The translations under genes and the position numbers were made by a program. From Arthrobacter sp. ISL-65 (GTDB lineage: Bacteria; Actinomycetota; Actinomycetes; Actinomycetales; Micrococcaceae), in the NCBI RefSeq assembly GCF_018613795.1, contig NZ_JAGGPN010000051.1, positions 1 through 50,805 of the forward strand: 50,805 nt of DNA, in the 5' to 3' direction. Below, one piece after another: positions 34,956-43,578 of the stretch (positions are counted from its first letter, which is position 1; every line of letters begins with the position of its first letter). Under the pieces are notes generated by a model. The model searched no databases. It had not been told where the DNA came from and saw only the letters and a program-made list of their open reading frames with translations.

Positions 34956-35333
34956 CAACGAGCGATACGCTCCCCCGAATAAAGCCAGTCGCGTAGGTGC
35001 CGGCGGAACCACAGCGCCCGGCCCACCTACAGAACGGCCGATAGCGGAGGTTATGTAAGGCTATGGCTGAAAGGGCTTCCCTGAGGGCTGCCGGCAGCCT
35101 CTAGGGACAGACCTCGCGCTGCTTCGGTAAAAATATGGGCGGCAGCCAGCGGCTTTCAAAAGACCGAGTGCCTCGTCGTCCGCACCCTCGGAGCATGGAG
35201 GAAAATTAGCTCAAGCTTGCACCCTGACGCTGATATGTGTCGGCAAGCGACTTCAGGTCGAGCGCAACGTATCTCGGTTGTGTGGCAATGGGGTAGGTGG
35301 AGTAGACCACCAGTTTGATAAAAGGTCCCCACG
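34956..35333. other. intergenic stretch after the acid-sugar kinase
   Basis: No gene is supported in these 378 bases. A 14-base perfect palindrome, GGCTGCCGGCAGCC (35086-35099), may be part of a terminator or protein site. The remainder shows no known feature. Base composition drops in GC from here into the neighbouring broken genes. Confidence 0.35.
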
Positions 35334-35664
35334 TTAGATCCTTGGTTTTTCAATGACGTGATCGAGCGTTGCTTTCTCATCGTCGTCAAGCTCAAAGCGA
35401 GAGGAGTGGTGTGTGAGGGCTACAACCTCTTTGGCCTTGCCGAAAAGGTTCCGCTCCTCCTTGAGTTCAAACCGTGGGTTCCTTTGAGCTTCGTTCTTGA
35501 TGTCGTCCAAATAGGGCCCGTAGTGATTGAAAACCCAAGATAGGTTCGTCACCTGACGCCCTATTGGTCAGAGCCAATCGCCAGTCAGCCAGGTAGATCA
35601 TCTTCGTTAGCCGAGCCTTCGAGAGCTCAGATTTATGCGGATACCGGGCGCAGAGATAAGCCAT
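35334..35664 (-). pseudogene. Panacea (DUF4065/SocA-like) antitoxin-domain gene, frameshifted
   Basis: Two frames together encode one ~105-residue Panacea domain. The first, from ATG 35664, gives 'SKARLTKMIYLADWRLALTN'. After 'RASG' near 35555 the frame is lost and the match continues in the next frame with 'VTNLSWVFNHYGPYLDDI', then 'LDDDEKATLDHVIEK'. Panacea domains are antitoxins that neutralise many unrelated toxins (PanA of PanAT pairs) or act as proteolysis adaptors (SocA). The start overlaps the 3' end of the GAF-like gene by 58 bases in another frame, so a single fused gene with a further frameshift is also possible. GC content is visibly lower than in flanking operons, suggesting transfer. 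Confidence 0.7.
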
Positions 35665-36327
35665 CGCTTCTCAAGCTGGGCCATTAGAACCCCCTCTTCC
35701 TTAGCCTCGACCATGTTAGGGAGCATGTCTAGAGACGTAAATAGGAACGTCTGCAGGGCTTGCCATGAACTGCTGGTGTTAAGACTTTCATACACCGTAC
35801 CTGTGACACCGCGAGGTTTCAGGCTTTCGAGGACCAACACTCCGACATGCTTTTCGGGCGTACTGCGTTTGTCCGATATTCGGATGGCAAAGAGGGCTGC
35901 GTCTGCGCATGGTGAGGCCTGACACGACGTTTCCGTCCATCTTGTAGTCCTTGAGAAGCTTCTTCCTGTAGGCAGCCTCGTTGTGAGTAGCAAGGTCAAC
36001 CTGCGACTTTCTGCCTTCCCTCCAGGCAGCGCCGATGACTCCTTGGTCTTCGGGGTACAGCGCCCTTCCAGGGACGCTCAGGCTAGGATTGTCAGAAATC
36101 CGAGCCACCATGACGAATGCATTGCCGTTGTGCGTGTAGCAGCTAATTCTCGTGGTGTCGTTCCACAAGTTCAGCTCGTCCCATAGTGCCCGTAGAGATA
36201 TCTCCAGAACGCCTTTTAAGGCTGCTTGGTGCTCTGCCAGGCGACCTTCGTTTTTGTCGTAAGCATCGCGTAGCACTCTGGCCACAGGGGAAATACTGGA
36301 CGAGAACATCCAGTTTTGTGAATCCAC
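35607..36327 (-). pseudogene. GAF-like domain gene, frameshifted
   Basis: The first frame starts with GTG 36327 and gives 'LAEHQAALKGVLEISLRALW' and the GAF-like 'EDQGVIGAAWREGRKSQV', then fails after 'GNVVSGLT' near 35910. The next frame continues 'ADAALFAIRISDKRSTPEKH' and 'VGVLVLESLKP' to a stop at 35607. Together they form a ~235-residue protein with a probable GAF fold and a helical C-terminus. A single base insertion explains the break. GAF domains bind small ligands such as nucleotides. Coupling to a Panacea-domain gene suggests a toxin-antitoxin or defence-type pair, but the toxin nature of this protein is unproven. Confidence 0.55.
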
Positions 36328-36483
36328 CCTGCTTGCATGAAGATTGCTGCGCCCCGGGCCAAGAATAAACGGCGCTGGAACGTGCGCCCTTCACCCGCAG
36401 GGCAGATCCTGCACCAAAGGCAGTGATCATGGTCCTATCTGACAAGCGGCGTCTGCCACCAAGGGGAGTGTCCGCGGTAACAG

Positions 36484-36912
36484 CTAGTCGGCGTCGTAGG
36501 TGTTGGCGATGTAGACGTCGCATGGCGCATTGTGCGCGACGCTGTTGGCGACGCTGCCCAGGAGGCGTCCGATGCCCTGCATCCTGCGGTTGCCTACAAC
36601 GATGATGCGGGCCTTCATGGTGACAGCCTCTTGGATGAGGGCATCTGCGGGCCGGCCCCAGGCCGCAGAGTAGGTCACCTCTACGCCTTCGCCGAGGGAT
36701 TCCGCCACAGTACGCGCTACGTGCTCGGCTGCATCGGCGTCGGTGACGATCCACTTCTCACTGCCGCTGCCAACCACTTCGGTCCGGCTAGTGTCAAAGG
36801 CCGACACCACGTGGAGCGACGCGTTTAAGGCGACTGCGAGGTCGCGGGCCGATTCGGCTGCCTTTTTTGATGTTCCGCTGCCGTCAACTCCTACAATGAT
36901 GATTCCACTCAT
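36484..36912 (-). CDS. universal stress protein (UspA family)
   Basis: A 142-residue single-domain Usp protein. ATG 36912 has AGGAAC upstream. The fold starts with 'IIIVGVDGSGTSKKAAESA' and ends with the ATP-binding motif 'VVGNRRMQGIGRLLGSVANS'. The glycine-rich loop indicates an ATP-binding UspA type. Monocistronic, on the minus strand, downstream of the binding-protein gene but separated from it by a terminator hairpin, so probably expressed separately. Confidence 0.93.
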   Translation of the reverse strand: MSGIIIVGVDGSGTSKKAAESARDLAVALNASLHVVSAFDTSRTEVVGSGSEKWIVTDADAAEHVARTVAESLGEGVEVTYSAAWGRPADALIQEAVTMKARIIVVGNRRMQGIGRLLGSVANSVAHNAPCDVYIANTYDAD

Positions 36913-37005
36913 GTGAATGTTCCTTTGCTTGGTTCTGCTGCACTAGTAAGGCACGCTAGGGCGTGAGCGCCAGCATAGCTGCGGGCCTGCCCTTGAGGTG
37001 AAACC

Positions 37006-37047
37006 GAAGGGACTGGACCCGAGTGCTAGACCGGACCCAGTCCCTTC
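37006..37047 (-). terminator. terminator hairpin after the binding-protein gene
   Basis: A perfect 11-bp stem (GAAGGGACTGG with CCAGTCCCTTC) and a 20-base loop lie 60 bases after the stop of the minus-strand binding-protein gene and before the stress-protein gene. Confidence 0.65.
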
Positions 37048-37106
37048 AGGGTGCTGGAATCAATGATTGTCAGTAACTCCCACTCCAGCGGTTGTGGAAC
37101 GGGGAC

Positions 37107-38060
37107 TTACGGGTGCTTGGCTATGAATTCCTTGGCGTTTTCCTTGGTTGTCAGGATGCCGTCCTGCAGCTGAACCTCCGGTACTGACTCCTTGTTGATC
37201 AGCTTGAGCGCTGAATCTACGGCCAATGTGGCTATTCCTACTGAAGGCTGGGTCTCCGTCGCCCCCAACGTGCCGTTAATTATTGCCTCAAGGCCGGCAG
37301 GGTCGCCGTCATGTCCGACGATCAGGATGTCATCTCTCCCGGCGCTGCGGGCCGCTTGGGCCGCTCCCAAGGCAAGTGAGTCTGCGTGGGCGACGAAGAT
37401 GGTAATTTCCGGATGTGCCTGCAGCATGTCAGTGGCGATGGCGAAGCCCTCCGCTTGGCTCCATGTCTGGGAGGCCTGGCGAGCCACTTCTTTGATGCCT
37501 GGCGCTTTTGACAGGGCATTGGTGAAGCCCTTGTCCCGGTCAATCTCAGGAGTAGTTCCGATCTGGCCCTGGATGGTACCGAGGACGCCCTTGCCCTTGG
37601 TCTGTTCCACAACCCATTCGCCCAGCTCCGTGGACGAGGCGATGCTGTCGGTGGCTATGAAGGTATCTCCTGGAGCGCCTTCCGGGTTGCGGTCAACGGT
37701 GACGACAGGGATGCCTGCCGCTTTGGCGGTACGGACGGGCACGGTGGCTGCCGTGGCACCTGCCGCAACGTAGATGATGGCGTCTACGTTCTTGGTGACG
37801 AAGTCTTCAACTTGGGCGACCTGTTTTTCGGAGTTGTCGTTGGCGTCGGCGACGACAACCTGGATGCCCTTGGCCGCGGCTTCCTTTTCGACGGACATGC
37901 GTACCTGATTGAAGAAGGGGGAAACGACGTTGGGGACGGCGAGACCGATCGTTATGTCTTTAGCTTCAGTGGTGTTTCCTGTAGTCGCGGTGCCGCCGCA
38001 GGCGGTGAGGGATATTGCCGCCAGCAGCGTTGCTGATCCGGCGATGATCTTGCGGAACAT
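37107..38060 (-). CDS. ribose-type sugar-binding lipoprotein (orphan paralogue)
   Basis: A 317-residue periplasmic-binding-like protein (Peripla_BP_4). ATG 38060 has AGGAG upstream. The lipoprotein signal ends in 'ISLTACGG'. Core blocks are 'VSPFFNQVRMSVEKEA', 'NVDAIIYVAAGATAATVPV', 'VDRNPEGAPGDTFIATDS' and 'GTIQGQIGTTPE'. It is closely similar along its length to the binding protein at 44663-45625, which lies with its permease and ATPase. It is thus a duplicated receptor with no transporter of its own and probably docks to that shared permease. The ligand is likely a pentose, tetrose or polyol. A 16-base inverted repeat lies ~90 bases upstream. Confidence 0.92.
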   Translation of the reverse strand: MFRKIIAGSATLLAAISLTACGGTATTGNTTEAKDITIGLAVPNVVSPFFNQVRMSVEKEAAAKGIQVVVADANDNSEKQVAQVEDFVTKNVDAIIYVAAGATAATVPVRTAKAAGIPVVTVDRNPEGAPGDTFIATDSIASSTELGEWVVEQTKGKGVLGTIQGQIGTTPEIDRDKGFTNALSKAPGIKEVARQASQTWSQAEGFAIATDMLQAHPEITIFVAHADSLALGAAQAARSAGRDDILIVGHDGDPAGLEAIINGTLGATETQPSVGIATLAVDSALKLINKESVPEVQLQDGILTTKENAKEFIAKHP

Positions 38061-38696
38061 CGTTCTCCTATTGCATTAGAACCTGGCCAATGGCCGAGGG
38101 ATGAGGGAGGGAGGAAGCCCTGACCCGGTCACTGCTAATGGGATTGACCGTCTGAATTTCTATTCAGTCAGGACTTAATATGAAAAGATACTATGTGAGC
38201 CAGGTAACAGTAGTCAAGGGTTCGGCAGCAAACCGTCGCTGCCATCTCCGAGGAGGCGTCGAGGCCCCCCACGTCATCCACCGCGGCGATCGGCGTGCAC
38301 TCGGTCCCCTGAAGCAGCCTGCCATTTTCGGGCCCGCGCATGATCGGCGCACCGCCCAGCAAGGCACTGCACGAGGGGTCCATATCGCGGGCGTGACCGA
38401 GGAAGCCGCCAAAGTCATGTCGTCGGCCGCGTCCAGATCGCTCCCACCAAACGCCCCGCGGGCGTACCGTTCTCCGACGCCTGCGAAATCGCCATCCAGT
38501 ACGGCAAGGAAAGGGTCACAGGACAAGAAGAAGTTTCCGAGTCCAACTCGAGCACGTCACCACGAAGGCGCTAGAGCTTGAAGCCGCTGAGGGGCTGAAC
38601 GCCTTCGGACGCGGAGTGGAGCGGCAACTGCATTCATCTTGAAAAGGACGGATACATGCCGTTTTGGGGCTCGCCTGCGACTACAAACGGAGACCC
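38061..38696. other. upstream region of binding-protein gene plus unrecognised DNA
   Basis: The first ~130 bases hold the promoter of the minus-strand binding-protein gene. From about 38200 to 38696 no intact gene is recognised. Short plus-strand stretches look codon-like in different frames ('GRVQIAPTKRPAGVPFSDAC' near 38425; 'TKALELEAAEGLNAFGRG' near 38565), consistent with a heavily decayed gene of unknown family. Confidence 0.35.
38152..38167. promoter_or_regulatory. inverted repeat CTGAAT-N4-ATTCAG, operator candidate
   Basis: A perfect 6-base inverted repeat with 4-base spacer, ~92 bases upstream of the binding-protein start. The same half-sites (ATTCA and TGAAT) occur in the rpiB/transketolase divergent promoter at 39304-39308 and 39323-39327, with opposite order and wider spacing. 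It may be bound by the SorC regulator of the island. Confidence 0.4.
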
Positions 38697-39191
38697 TTAC
38701 TCAATGACCTCACCGGTGGTTTCGTAGGTGGCGATTTTGCCGATCCGGCGTTTGTGGCGATCGTCGTTGCTGAAGGGTTCCTGCAGGAAGGCCTCGATGA
38801 GTGCCGTGGCTTCCTCGACGCTGTGCTGTCGGCCGCCCACGGCCACGACGTTGGCATCGTTGTGTTGCCGCGCCAAGGTCGCGGTGGAGCGGTTCCAGAC
38901 AAGCGCCGCCCGGACGCCCTGGACCTTGTTGGATGCGATTTGCTCTCCGTTTCCGGACCCACCGAGCACGATACCCAGGGCGTGCACTCCGGCACTCTGG
39001 TCTGCGACGACGGCCCGTGCTGCGTTGATGCAGAACGAAGGGTAGTCATCCTGGGCGTCGTATTCCTTGGGTCCGTGGTCACGGACTTCGTAGCCCTTGG
39101 CCGCCAGATAGCTGACCAGATGGGTGCTCAGATCCATGCCGGCATGGTCGGTGGCGATGTGGACGCGCGGAAGTGCGGGGGCTGTGGTCAT
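38697..39191 (-). CDS. rpiB: RpiB/LacAB-family sugar-phosphate isomerase
   Basis: A 164-residue isomerase. The N-terminus 'VHIATDHAGMDLSTHLVSYL' and 'VLGGSGNGEQIASNKVQGVR' are typical of actinobacterial RpiB, in which a Glu in the 'GSGNGEQ' loop replaces the catalytic Cys of enterobacterial enzymes. It interconverts aldose and ketose phosphates: ribose-5-P/ribulose-5-P, or tetrose phosphates as in erythritol pathways. It is divergent from the split transketolase, with 147 bases between. The catabolic setting suggests a substrate other than the housekeeping pentose. Confidence 0.9.
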   Translation of the reverse strand: MTTAPALPRVHIATDHAGMDLSTHLVSYLAAKGYEVRDHGPKEYDAQDDYPSFCINAARAVVADQSAGVHALGIVLGGSGNGEQIASNKVQGVRAALVWNRSTATLARQHNDANVVAVGGRQHSVEEATALIEAFLQEPFSNDDRHKRRIGKIATYETTGEVIE

Positions 39192-39273
39192 GGTGGGTCC
39201 GTTCTGTCATCAGCGCCGCGCTTCAGGCGGGCTGGAAAGTCATTCGGCTTCCCCAGAGTACAAGCACTCAGGG

Positions 39274-39303
39274 TTGACATCGCAAATGTGGCATAGGTAA
39301 CAT
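39274..39303 (+). promoter_or_regulatory. promoter candidate of the transketolase operon
   Basis: A perfect TTGACA (39274-39279) is followed after 18 bases by TAACAT (39298-39303), a plausible sigma-70-type promoter reading toward the operon. The segment from 39286 (TGTGGCATA...TATTCACA) is an imperfect palindrome over the -10 region, a possible operator. A further palindrome, TTAAC-CAT-GTTAA (39333-39345), covers the start codon. Confidence 0.5.
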
Positions 39304-39338
39304 ATTCACACACAGTCGCTACTGAATGGATATTAACC

Positions 39339-40217
39339 ATGTTAACAGCAGATGCTTCCCAGGCCGCGTCCTGGCGATCTCTCCGCAAGGAGGTCTTGGC
39401 CGGTGACGCCGACTTCCGCTCCGAGAAGTTGCACGAGCGCGCCCAGGCCACCCGCCGCTCGATTCTGAAAATGATTACCGACGCCGGCCAGGGCCACATC
39501 GGCGGAGACTTCTCCGTCACGGACATCCTGACCGTCCTTTTTGACGCTGTCATGAACGTCGATCCCGAGGATCACCGCAAGGAAGACCGCGATCACTTCA
39601 TCCTCAGCAAGGGCCACTGTGCAGCTGCGCTGTACTCGACTCTCGCCCACAGCGGCTTCTTCCCGGTCTCGGAGCTCGATACCTTCATGGCGCCGCTGTC
39701 GGCCTTGAACGGGCACCCGAACAGGGTGAAGGTCCCTGGTGTGGAAACGAACACCGGCCCGCTGGGCCATGGCCTGCCGGTTGCCGTAGGCACGGCAATC
39801 GGCGCCAAGCTGCTGGGCAACGGCACCCGCGTCTTCGTCGTCACCGGCGACGGTGAAATGCAGGAGGGCAGCAACTGGGAAGCGCTGATGTCCGCCTCCC
39901 ACCAGAAGCTGGACAACCTGACTCTCATCGTTGACCGGAACCGGCTCCAGCAAGGCGCCCGGACGGAAGAAACCAACGGACTGGACCCGCTCGATGCCCG
40001 GCTCGCCGCTTTCGGCATGGAAGTCAGGATCGTCGACGGCCACAACTACAACGAACTCATCGACGCCCTGACCCCGTCCACCACAGGCTCCCCCGTCGCC
40101 ATCATCGCCAACACCATTAAGGGCAAAGGCGTCTCCTTCATCGAAGACCGCGTCGAATGGCACCACAAAGTACCGTCCAAAGAACAAACCCTTCAGGCTT
40201 TCCAGGAGCTGTCATGA
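39339..40217 (+). CDS. split transketolase, N-terminal (ThDP/PP) subunit
   Basis: A 292-residue subunit with the ThDP pyrophosphate-binding half of transketolase: 'DAGQGHIGGDFSVTDILT', 'SKGHCAAALY', 'GPLGHGLPVAVG' and the metal/ThDP motif 'VVTGDGEMQEGSNWEAL'. No ribosome-binding site is evident before ATG 39339, so the transcript may be leaderless or the start later. The stop overlaps the start of the second subunit (ATGA), indicating coupled synthesis. Split transketolases occur in specialised catabolic routes such as apulose-4-phosphate (AptAB) and 6-deoxy-6-sulfofructose cleavage as well as normal pentose metabolism. Confidence 0.92.
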   Translation: MLTADASQAASWRSLRKEVLAGDADFRSEKLHERAQATRRSILKMITDAGQGHIGGDFSVTDILTVLFDAVMNVDPEDHRKEDRDHFILSKGHCAAALYSTLAHSGFFPVSELDTFMAPLSALNGHPNRVKVPGVETNTGPLGHGLPVAVGTAIGAKLLGNGTRVFVVTGDGEMQEGSNWEALMSASHQKLDNLTLIVDRNRLQQGARTEETNGLDPLDARLAAFGMEVRIVDGHNYNELIDALTPSTTGSPVAIIANTIKGKGVSFIEDRVEWHHKVPSKEQTLQAFQELS

Positions 40218-41185
40218 CGACAACAACCGTGCAGACCGACGCACCCACATTCGATAACCGCCAGGACTTCGCGGACGAACTCATCAATCTGGCCCGCACC
40301 AACGACCGAGTCGTCGCCGTGTGCAACGACTCTGTCGGCTCCAGCAACCTGACCAAGTTCCGTGAGGAGTTCCCGGACCGGCTGATCAACGTCGGTATCG
40401 CCGAGCAGAACATGGTCGGTGTCGGCGCAGGCCTGGCCAACGCCGGCTTCATTCCCTTCGTGTGCGCAGCGGGACCCTTCCTGACCGGACGTTCCCTGGA
40501 ACAGATCAAGGCTGATGTCGCCTACAGCCAGCACAACGTCATTCTGTGCGGGATGAGCCCGGGCATGGCCTACGGTGAACTGGGCCCTACCCACCACTCC
40601 GTTGAGGATTTCTCCTGGCTGCGGGCGCTGCCAGGACTTGACATCGTCGTTCCTGCCGACGGTCCTCAGACTCGCGCCGCGGTCCGCAACGCCGTGGCCG
40701 ACCCGCGGCCGACCTACATCCGTGTTGGCCGGTTCAAGGTCCCGCACGTCTCCGAGGACAACGCCGGGCTGGAACGCGGCAAGTTCGTCGTCGCCCGTGA
40801 GGGAACCGACGTAACCTTGATCGCCACCGGCACCGAGGTGTCCCGGGCGCTGTGGGCCGCTGCATCGCTTGCCGCCGAGGGCGTCTCGGCACGCGTCCTG
40901 AACGCCGCCTACCTGAGCCCGTTGGACGAGGATGCGATCAGGGACGCGGCCCGCCAGACCGGTGGGATCATCACCGCGGAGGAAGCCAATGTCGCCGGCG
41001 GTCTTGGCGCGGCAGTAGCCAGCGTCGTAGGCCAGCTGGAAGACGGAGCCCGCGTTCCGCTGCGCATCCTTGGCCTGAAAGACCATTTTTCTCCCACCGG
41101 CAGCACCGCCTTCCTGCTTGACCACTTCGGTCTCACCGCCGATCACATCGCTGCTGCAGCACGTGAGGTCCTGAACCGTGACTAA
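40214..41185 (+). CDS. split transketolase, C-terminal (pyrimidine-binding) subunit
   Basis: A 323-residue subunit. ATG 40214 overlaps the upstream stop. The pyrimidine-binding part includes 'DRLINVGIAEQNMVGVGAGL' with the catalytic Glu, and 'PGMAYGELGPTHHSVEDFSW'; the C-terminal transketolase domain has 'VTLIATGTEVSRALWAA' and 'LGLKDHFSPTGS'. Together with the preceding gene it forms one active enzyme moving a two-carbon ketol unit. Its end overlaps the kinase start by eight bases. Confidence 0.92.
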   Translation: MTTTTVQTDAPTFDNRQDFADELINLARTNDRVVAVCNDSVGSSNLTKFREEFPDRLINVGIAEQNMVGVGAGLANAGFIPFVCAAGPFLTGRSLEQIKADVAYSQHNVILCGMSPGMAYGELGPTHHSVEDFSWLRALPGLDIVVPADGPQTRAAVRNAVADPRPTYIRVGRFKVPHVSEDNAGLERGKFVVAREGTDVTLIATGTEVSRALWAAASLAAEGVSARVLNAAYLSPLDEDAIRDAARQTGGIITAEEANVAGGLGAAVASVVGQLEDGARVPLRILGLKDHFSPTGSTAFLLDHFGLTADHIAAAAREVLNRD

Positions 41186-42731
41186 TACGGCCCCAGCCGC
41201 TGCCCGATCCGCCGTTGTTGTCGCGGTGGATCAGGGCACGAGTGGAACCAAGGCCCTGGTCATGGACGGCTCGGGCGCAATCATCGCCCGGGCACAGGTA
41301 AGCCTCACGCAGCAGCACCCACAGTCCGGCTGGGTCGAACAGGACCCGATCGTGATCCGCGACAGTGTAATTTCAGCTGTTACCGAGAGCCTCAAAGGCC
41401 TCGACAACGCAGTCTTGGGCTTGGGTGTAAGCACCCAGCGCGAGTCGGCAATGATCTGGGATCGCGAAACCGGCCATCCCCTGGGGCCGATCCTGGGTTG
41501 GCAGGACCGCCGGACCGCCGGGCAGGCAAAAAACCTGGTCAACGACGGTGCGGACCTTCTTGTTCGCCGGTCAACGGGATTACCCATTGACCCGATGTTC
41601 TCAGCTCTGAAGATTCAATGGCTGCTGGACAGCGTCGATCCCGACCGCCGCCTCAGCAGGGCGGGCAAGATCGCCGCCGGCACAGTCGACTCCTGGCTGC
41701 TGCACTGCCTCACGGGTGAACACCGGATCGAAGCAGGCAACGCAAGCCGGACCCAATTATTGAACCTGGATGCAGTGGACTGGGACCAGGAGCTGTTGGA
41801 GCTGTTCAACGTGCCGCATCAGGTCCTGCCCACTATCCTTCCGTCGAACGCCCCAAGCGCCCACCTGACGGGACTGATCGACAGTGCGCGTGTGAATGCT
41901 GTCATGGGCGACTCGCACTCGGCGCTCTACGCACATGGAGTCCGCAGTCCTGGAACCGTCAAGGCGACTTATGGAACTGGCAGCTCAATCATGGGCCTGC
42001 TGCAGGAAGGGGTTCAGCCTGCCGACATGGCCGGGCTGGTCCGGACCCTTGCCTGGCACGACGGTACGCCGCGGTACGCCTTCGAAGGCAACATCCTCGC
42101 CGCAGGCGCCACTGCAGTCTGGCTGTCCCAGGTTCTGGATGTGGACGTCTCTCACTTGGATTCGCTGGCCCGGACCGTGGACGACACGGACGGGGTCAAC
42201 CTTGTTCCGGCCTTCGCCGGACTGGGCGCACCCTGGTGGGACGAACGGGCGGAGGCGGCGATCAGCGGCCTTAGCCTGGGCACGACCGCAGCCCATATGG
42301 CCCGGGCGGCGTTCGAATCGATCGCGTTGCAGATCGAAGACGTGCTCCAGGCCGCAGAGACATCCGTTTCGCCGCGCATCGGTTCTGTTCTGGCCGACGG
42401 CGGTCCGACATCAAACACGTGGTTAATGCAGCTGCAGTCGGACCTGAGTCAGCGGACCGTGCTGCGCAGTGCAGTACCGGATCTTTCAGCTCTCGGGGTG
42501 GCCCACATGACCGCCATCGAGACCGGGCTGTGCAGCCGTGAAGCGGTCGAAGGCCTCTCCCGGAACCGGACAGAGATCACCCCGATGATGGCGGCGCAGG
42601 CAGCGGAAAACAGGCGGTCCAGCTGGTCCCGGGCCGTGGCCCGGGCACGCTGGACTCCCGAAGTCCCGCCCCGCGTCCCGAACTCACCCGGCACAATGCA
42701 CAGCGCATTGGCCCCGGCATCAAGGGAGTAA
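41178..42731 (+). CDS. FGGY-family carbohydrate kinase
   Basis: A 517-residue kinase of the xylulokinase/glycerol kinase type. GTG 41178 overlaps the transketolase stop. The N-terminal phosphate-binding loop is 'VAVDQGTSGTKALVMD', then 'GWVEQDP', 'GWQDRRT' and the metal-site region 'VMGDSHSALYAHG'. The C-terminal FGGY signature region has 'VLADGGPTSNTWLMQLQSD'. The phosphate acceptor is probably a ketose (xylulose, ribulose, erythrulose or apulose). Tight overlap with the transketolase genes suggests the kinase product is their donor substrate. The last ~40 residues are basic and Pro-rich, beyond the normal fold. Confidence 0.9.
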   Translation: MTNTAPAAARSAVVVAVDQGTSGTKALVMDGSGAIIARAQVSLTQQHPQSGWVEQDPIVIRDSVISAVTESLKGLDNAVLGLGVSTQRESAMIWDRETGHPLGPILGWQDRRTAGQAKNLVNDGADLLVRRSTGLPIDPMFSALKIQWLLDSVDPDRRLSRAGKIAAGTVDSWLLHCLTGEHRIEAGNASRTQLLNLDAVDWDQELLELFNVPHQVLPTILPSNAPSAHLTGLIDSARVNAVMGDSHSALYAHGVRSPGTVKATYGTGSSIMGLLQEGVQPADMAGLVRTLAWHDGTPRYAFEGNILAAGATAVWLSQVLDVDVSHLDSLARTVDDTDGVNLVPAFAGLGAPWWDERAEAAISGLSLGTTAAHMARAAFESIALQIEDVLQAAETSVSPRIGSVLADGGPTSNTWLMQLQSDLSQRTVLRSAVPDLSALGVAHMTAIETGLCSREAVEGLSRNRTEITPMMAAQAAENRRSSWSRAVARARWTPEVPPRVPNSPGTMHSALAPASRE

Positions 42732-42737
42732 ACGCAA

Positions 42738-43547
42738 ATGAACACTCTGATCGGTTCAACGATCTTTCAGGGGCACTTCACCGGACGGCGCGCCCTGGTC
42801 ACCGGCGGAGCCAGCGGCATCGGCTATGGCATAGCCCAGGCCTTCGCCGAAGCCGGCGCTTCGGTGCTTCTCGTGGACCGCAGCCCCGGCGTGAGCGACT
42901 CAGCGGCCAAGCTTCGCGAAGCCGGGTACGACGTCGAGCACGCCGTGGCCGATGTTACCGACGAGGCGCAGGTCAAAGCGGCCTTCGCCAGAACCGTTGA
43001 GCTCTGGGGCGGGCTCGACATCCTCATTAACAACGCCGGGATCATCACCATCGCCAACCTCGAAGACCTCAGCCTGGACGAATTCAACAAGGTCCTGGCA
43101 GTGAACACCACGGCGGTGTTCCTGTGCTGCCGGGAAGCGGCTCCCCTGCTGAAGGCCAGCGGCCATGGTGTCATCCTGAATGCCTCCAGCGGACAGGGCC
43201 GGCAGGGATTCATCTTCACCCCGCACTACGCCGCCAGCAAGTTCGGCGTAATCGGCCTGAGCCAGTCCCTGGCGAAGGAACTCGCCCCCGCAGGCGTCCG
43301 GGTCAACAGCTACTGCCCCGGCATCGTCAAGACCGAGATGTGGGAGTACAACGACCGCGAATGGGGCTCCCGGCTGGGTGACTACAAGCCCGGCGAGCTG
43401 ATCCAGGAGTGGATCGACGCCATACCCCTCAAGCGTCCTGCCGAAGCCACCGACGTGGCGAACCTTCTGCTGTTCCTCGCCTCGGACGCGGGCAGCTACA
43501 TCACCGGACAGGCCATCAACATTGATGGCGGAATGTTCATGAACTAG
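42738..43547 (+). CDS. short-chain dehydrogenase/reductase 1
   Basis: A 269-residue SDR. ATG 42738 has GGGAG upstream, six bases after the kinase stop. Cofactor loop 'VTGGASGIGYGIAQAF', 'NNAGIITIANLEDL', catalytic Tyr and Lys in 'HYAASKFGVIGLS' and C-terminal 'ITGQAINIDGGMFM' are all present. The Asp in 'LLVDRSPG' after beta-strand 2 suggests NAD(H) preference. Within this island it probably oxidises a polyol or sugar alcohol to the ketose phosphorylated by the FGGY kinase. Substrate is inferred from context only. Confidence 0.91.
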   Translation: MNTLIGSTIFQGHFTGRRALVTGGASGIGYGIAQAFAEAGASVLLVDRSPGVSDSAAKLREAGYDVEHAVADVTDEAQVKAAFARTVELWGGLDILINNAGIITIANLEDLSLDEFNKVLAVNTTAVFLCCREAAPLLKASGHGVILNASSGQGRQGFIFTPHYAASKFGVIGLSQSLAKELAPAGVRVNSYCPGIVKTEMWEYNDREWGSRLGDYKPGELIQEWIDAIPLKRPAEATDVANLLLFLASDAGSYITGQAINIDGGMFMN

Positions 43548-43578
43548 CCCCAAACCTCTACTGCCAACGGAGTCAATC

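Noticed and set aside
39339..41185. Sulfoquinovose transketolase (SqwGH-type) pathway
   Set aside because: Split transketolase and RpiB homologue would fit, but no sulfoquinovosidase or sulfosugar isomerase/exporter is seen and the FGGY kinase has no place in that route.
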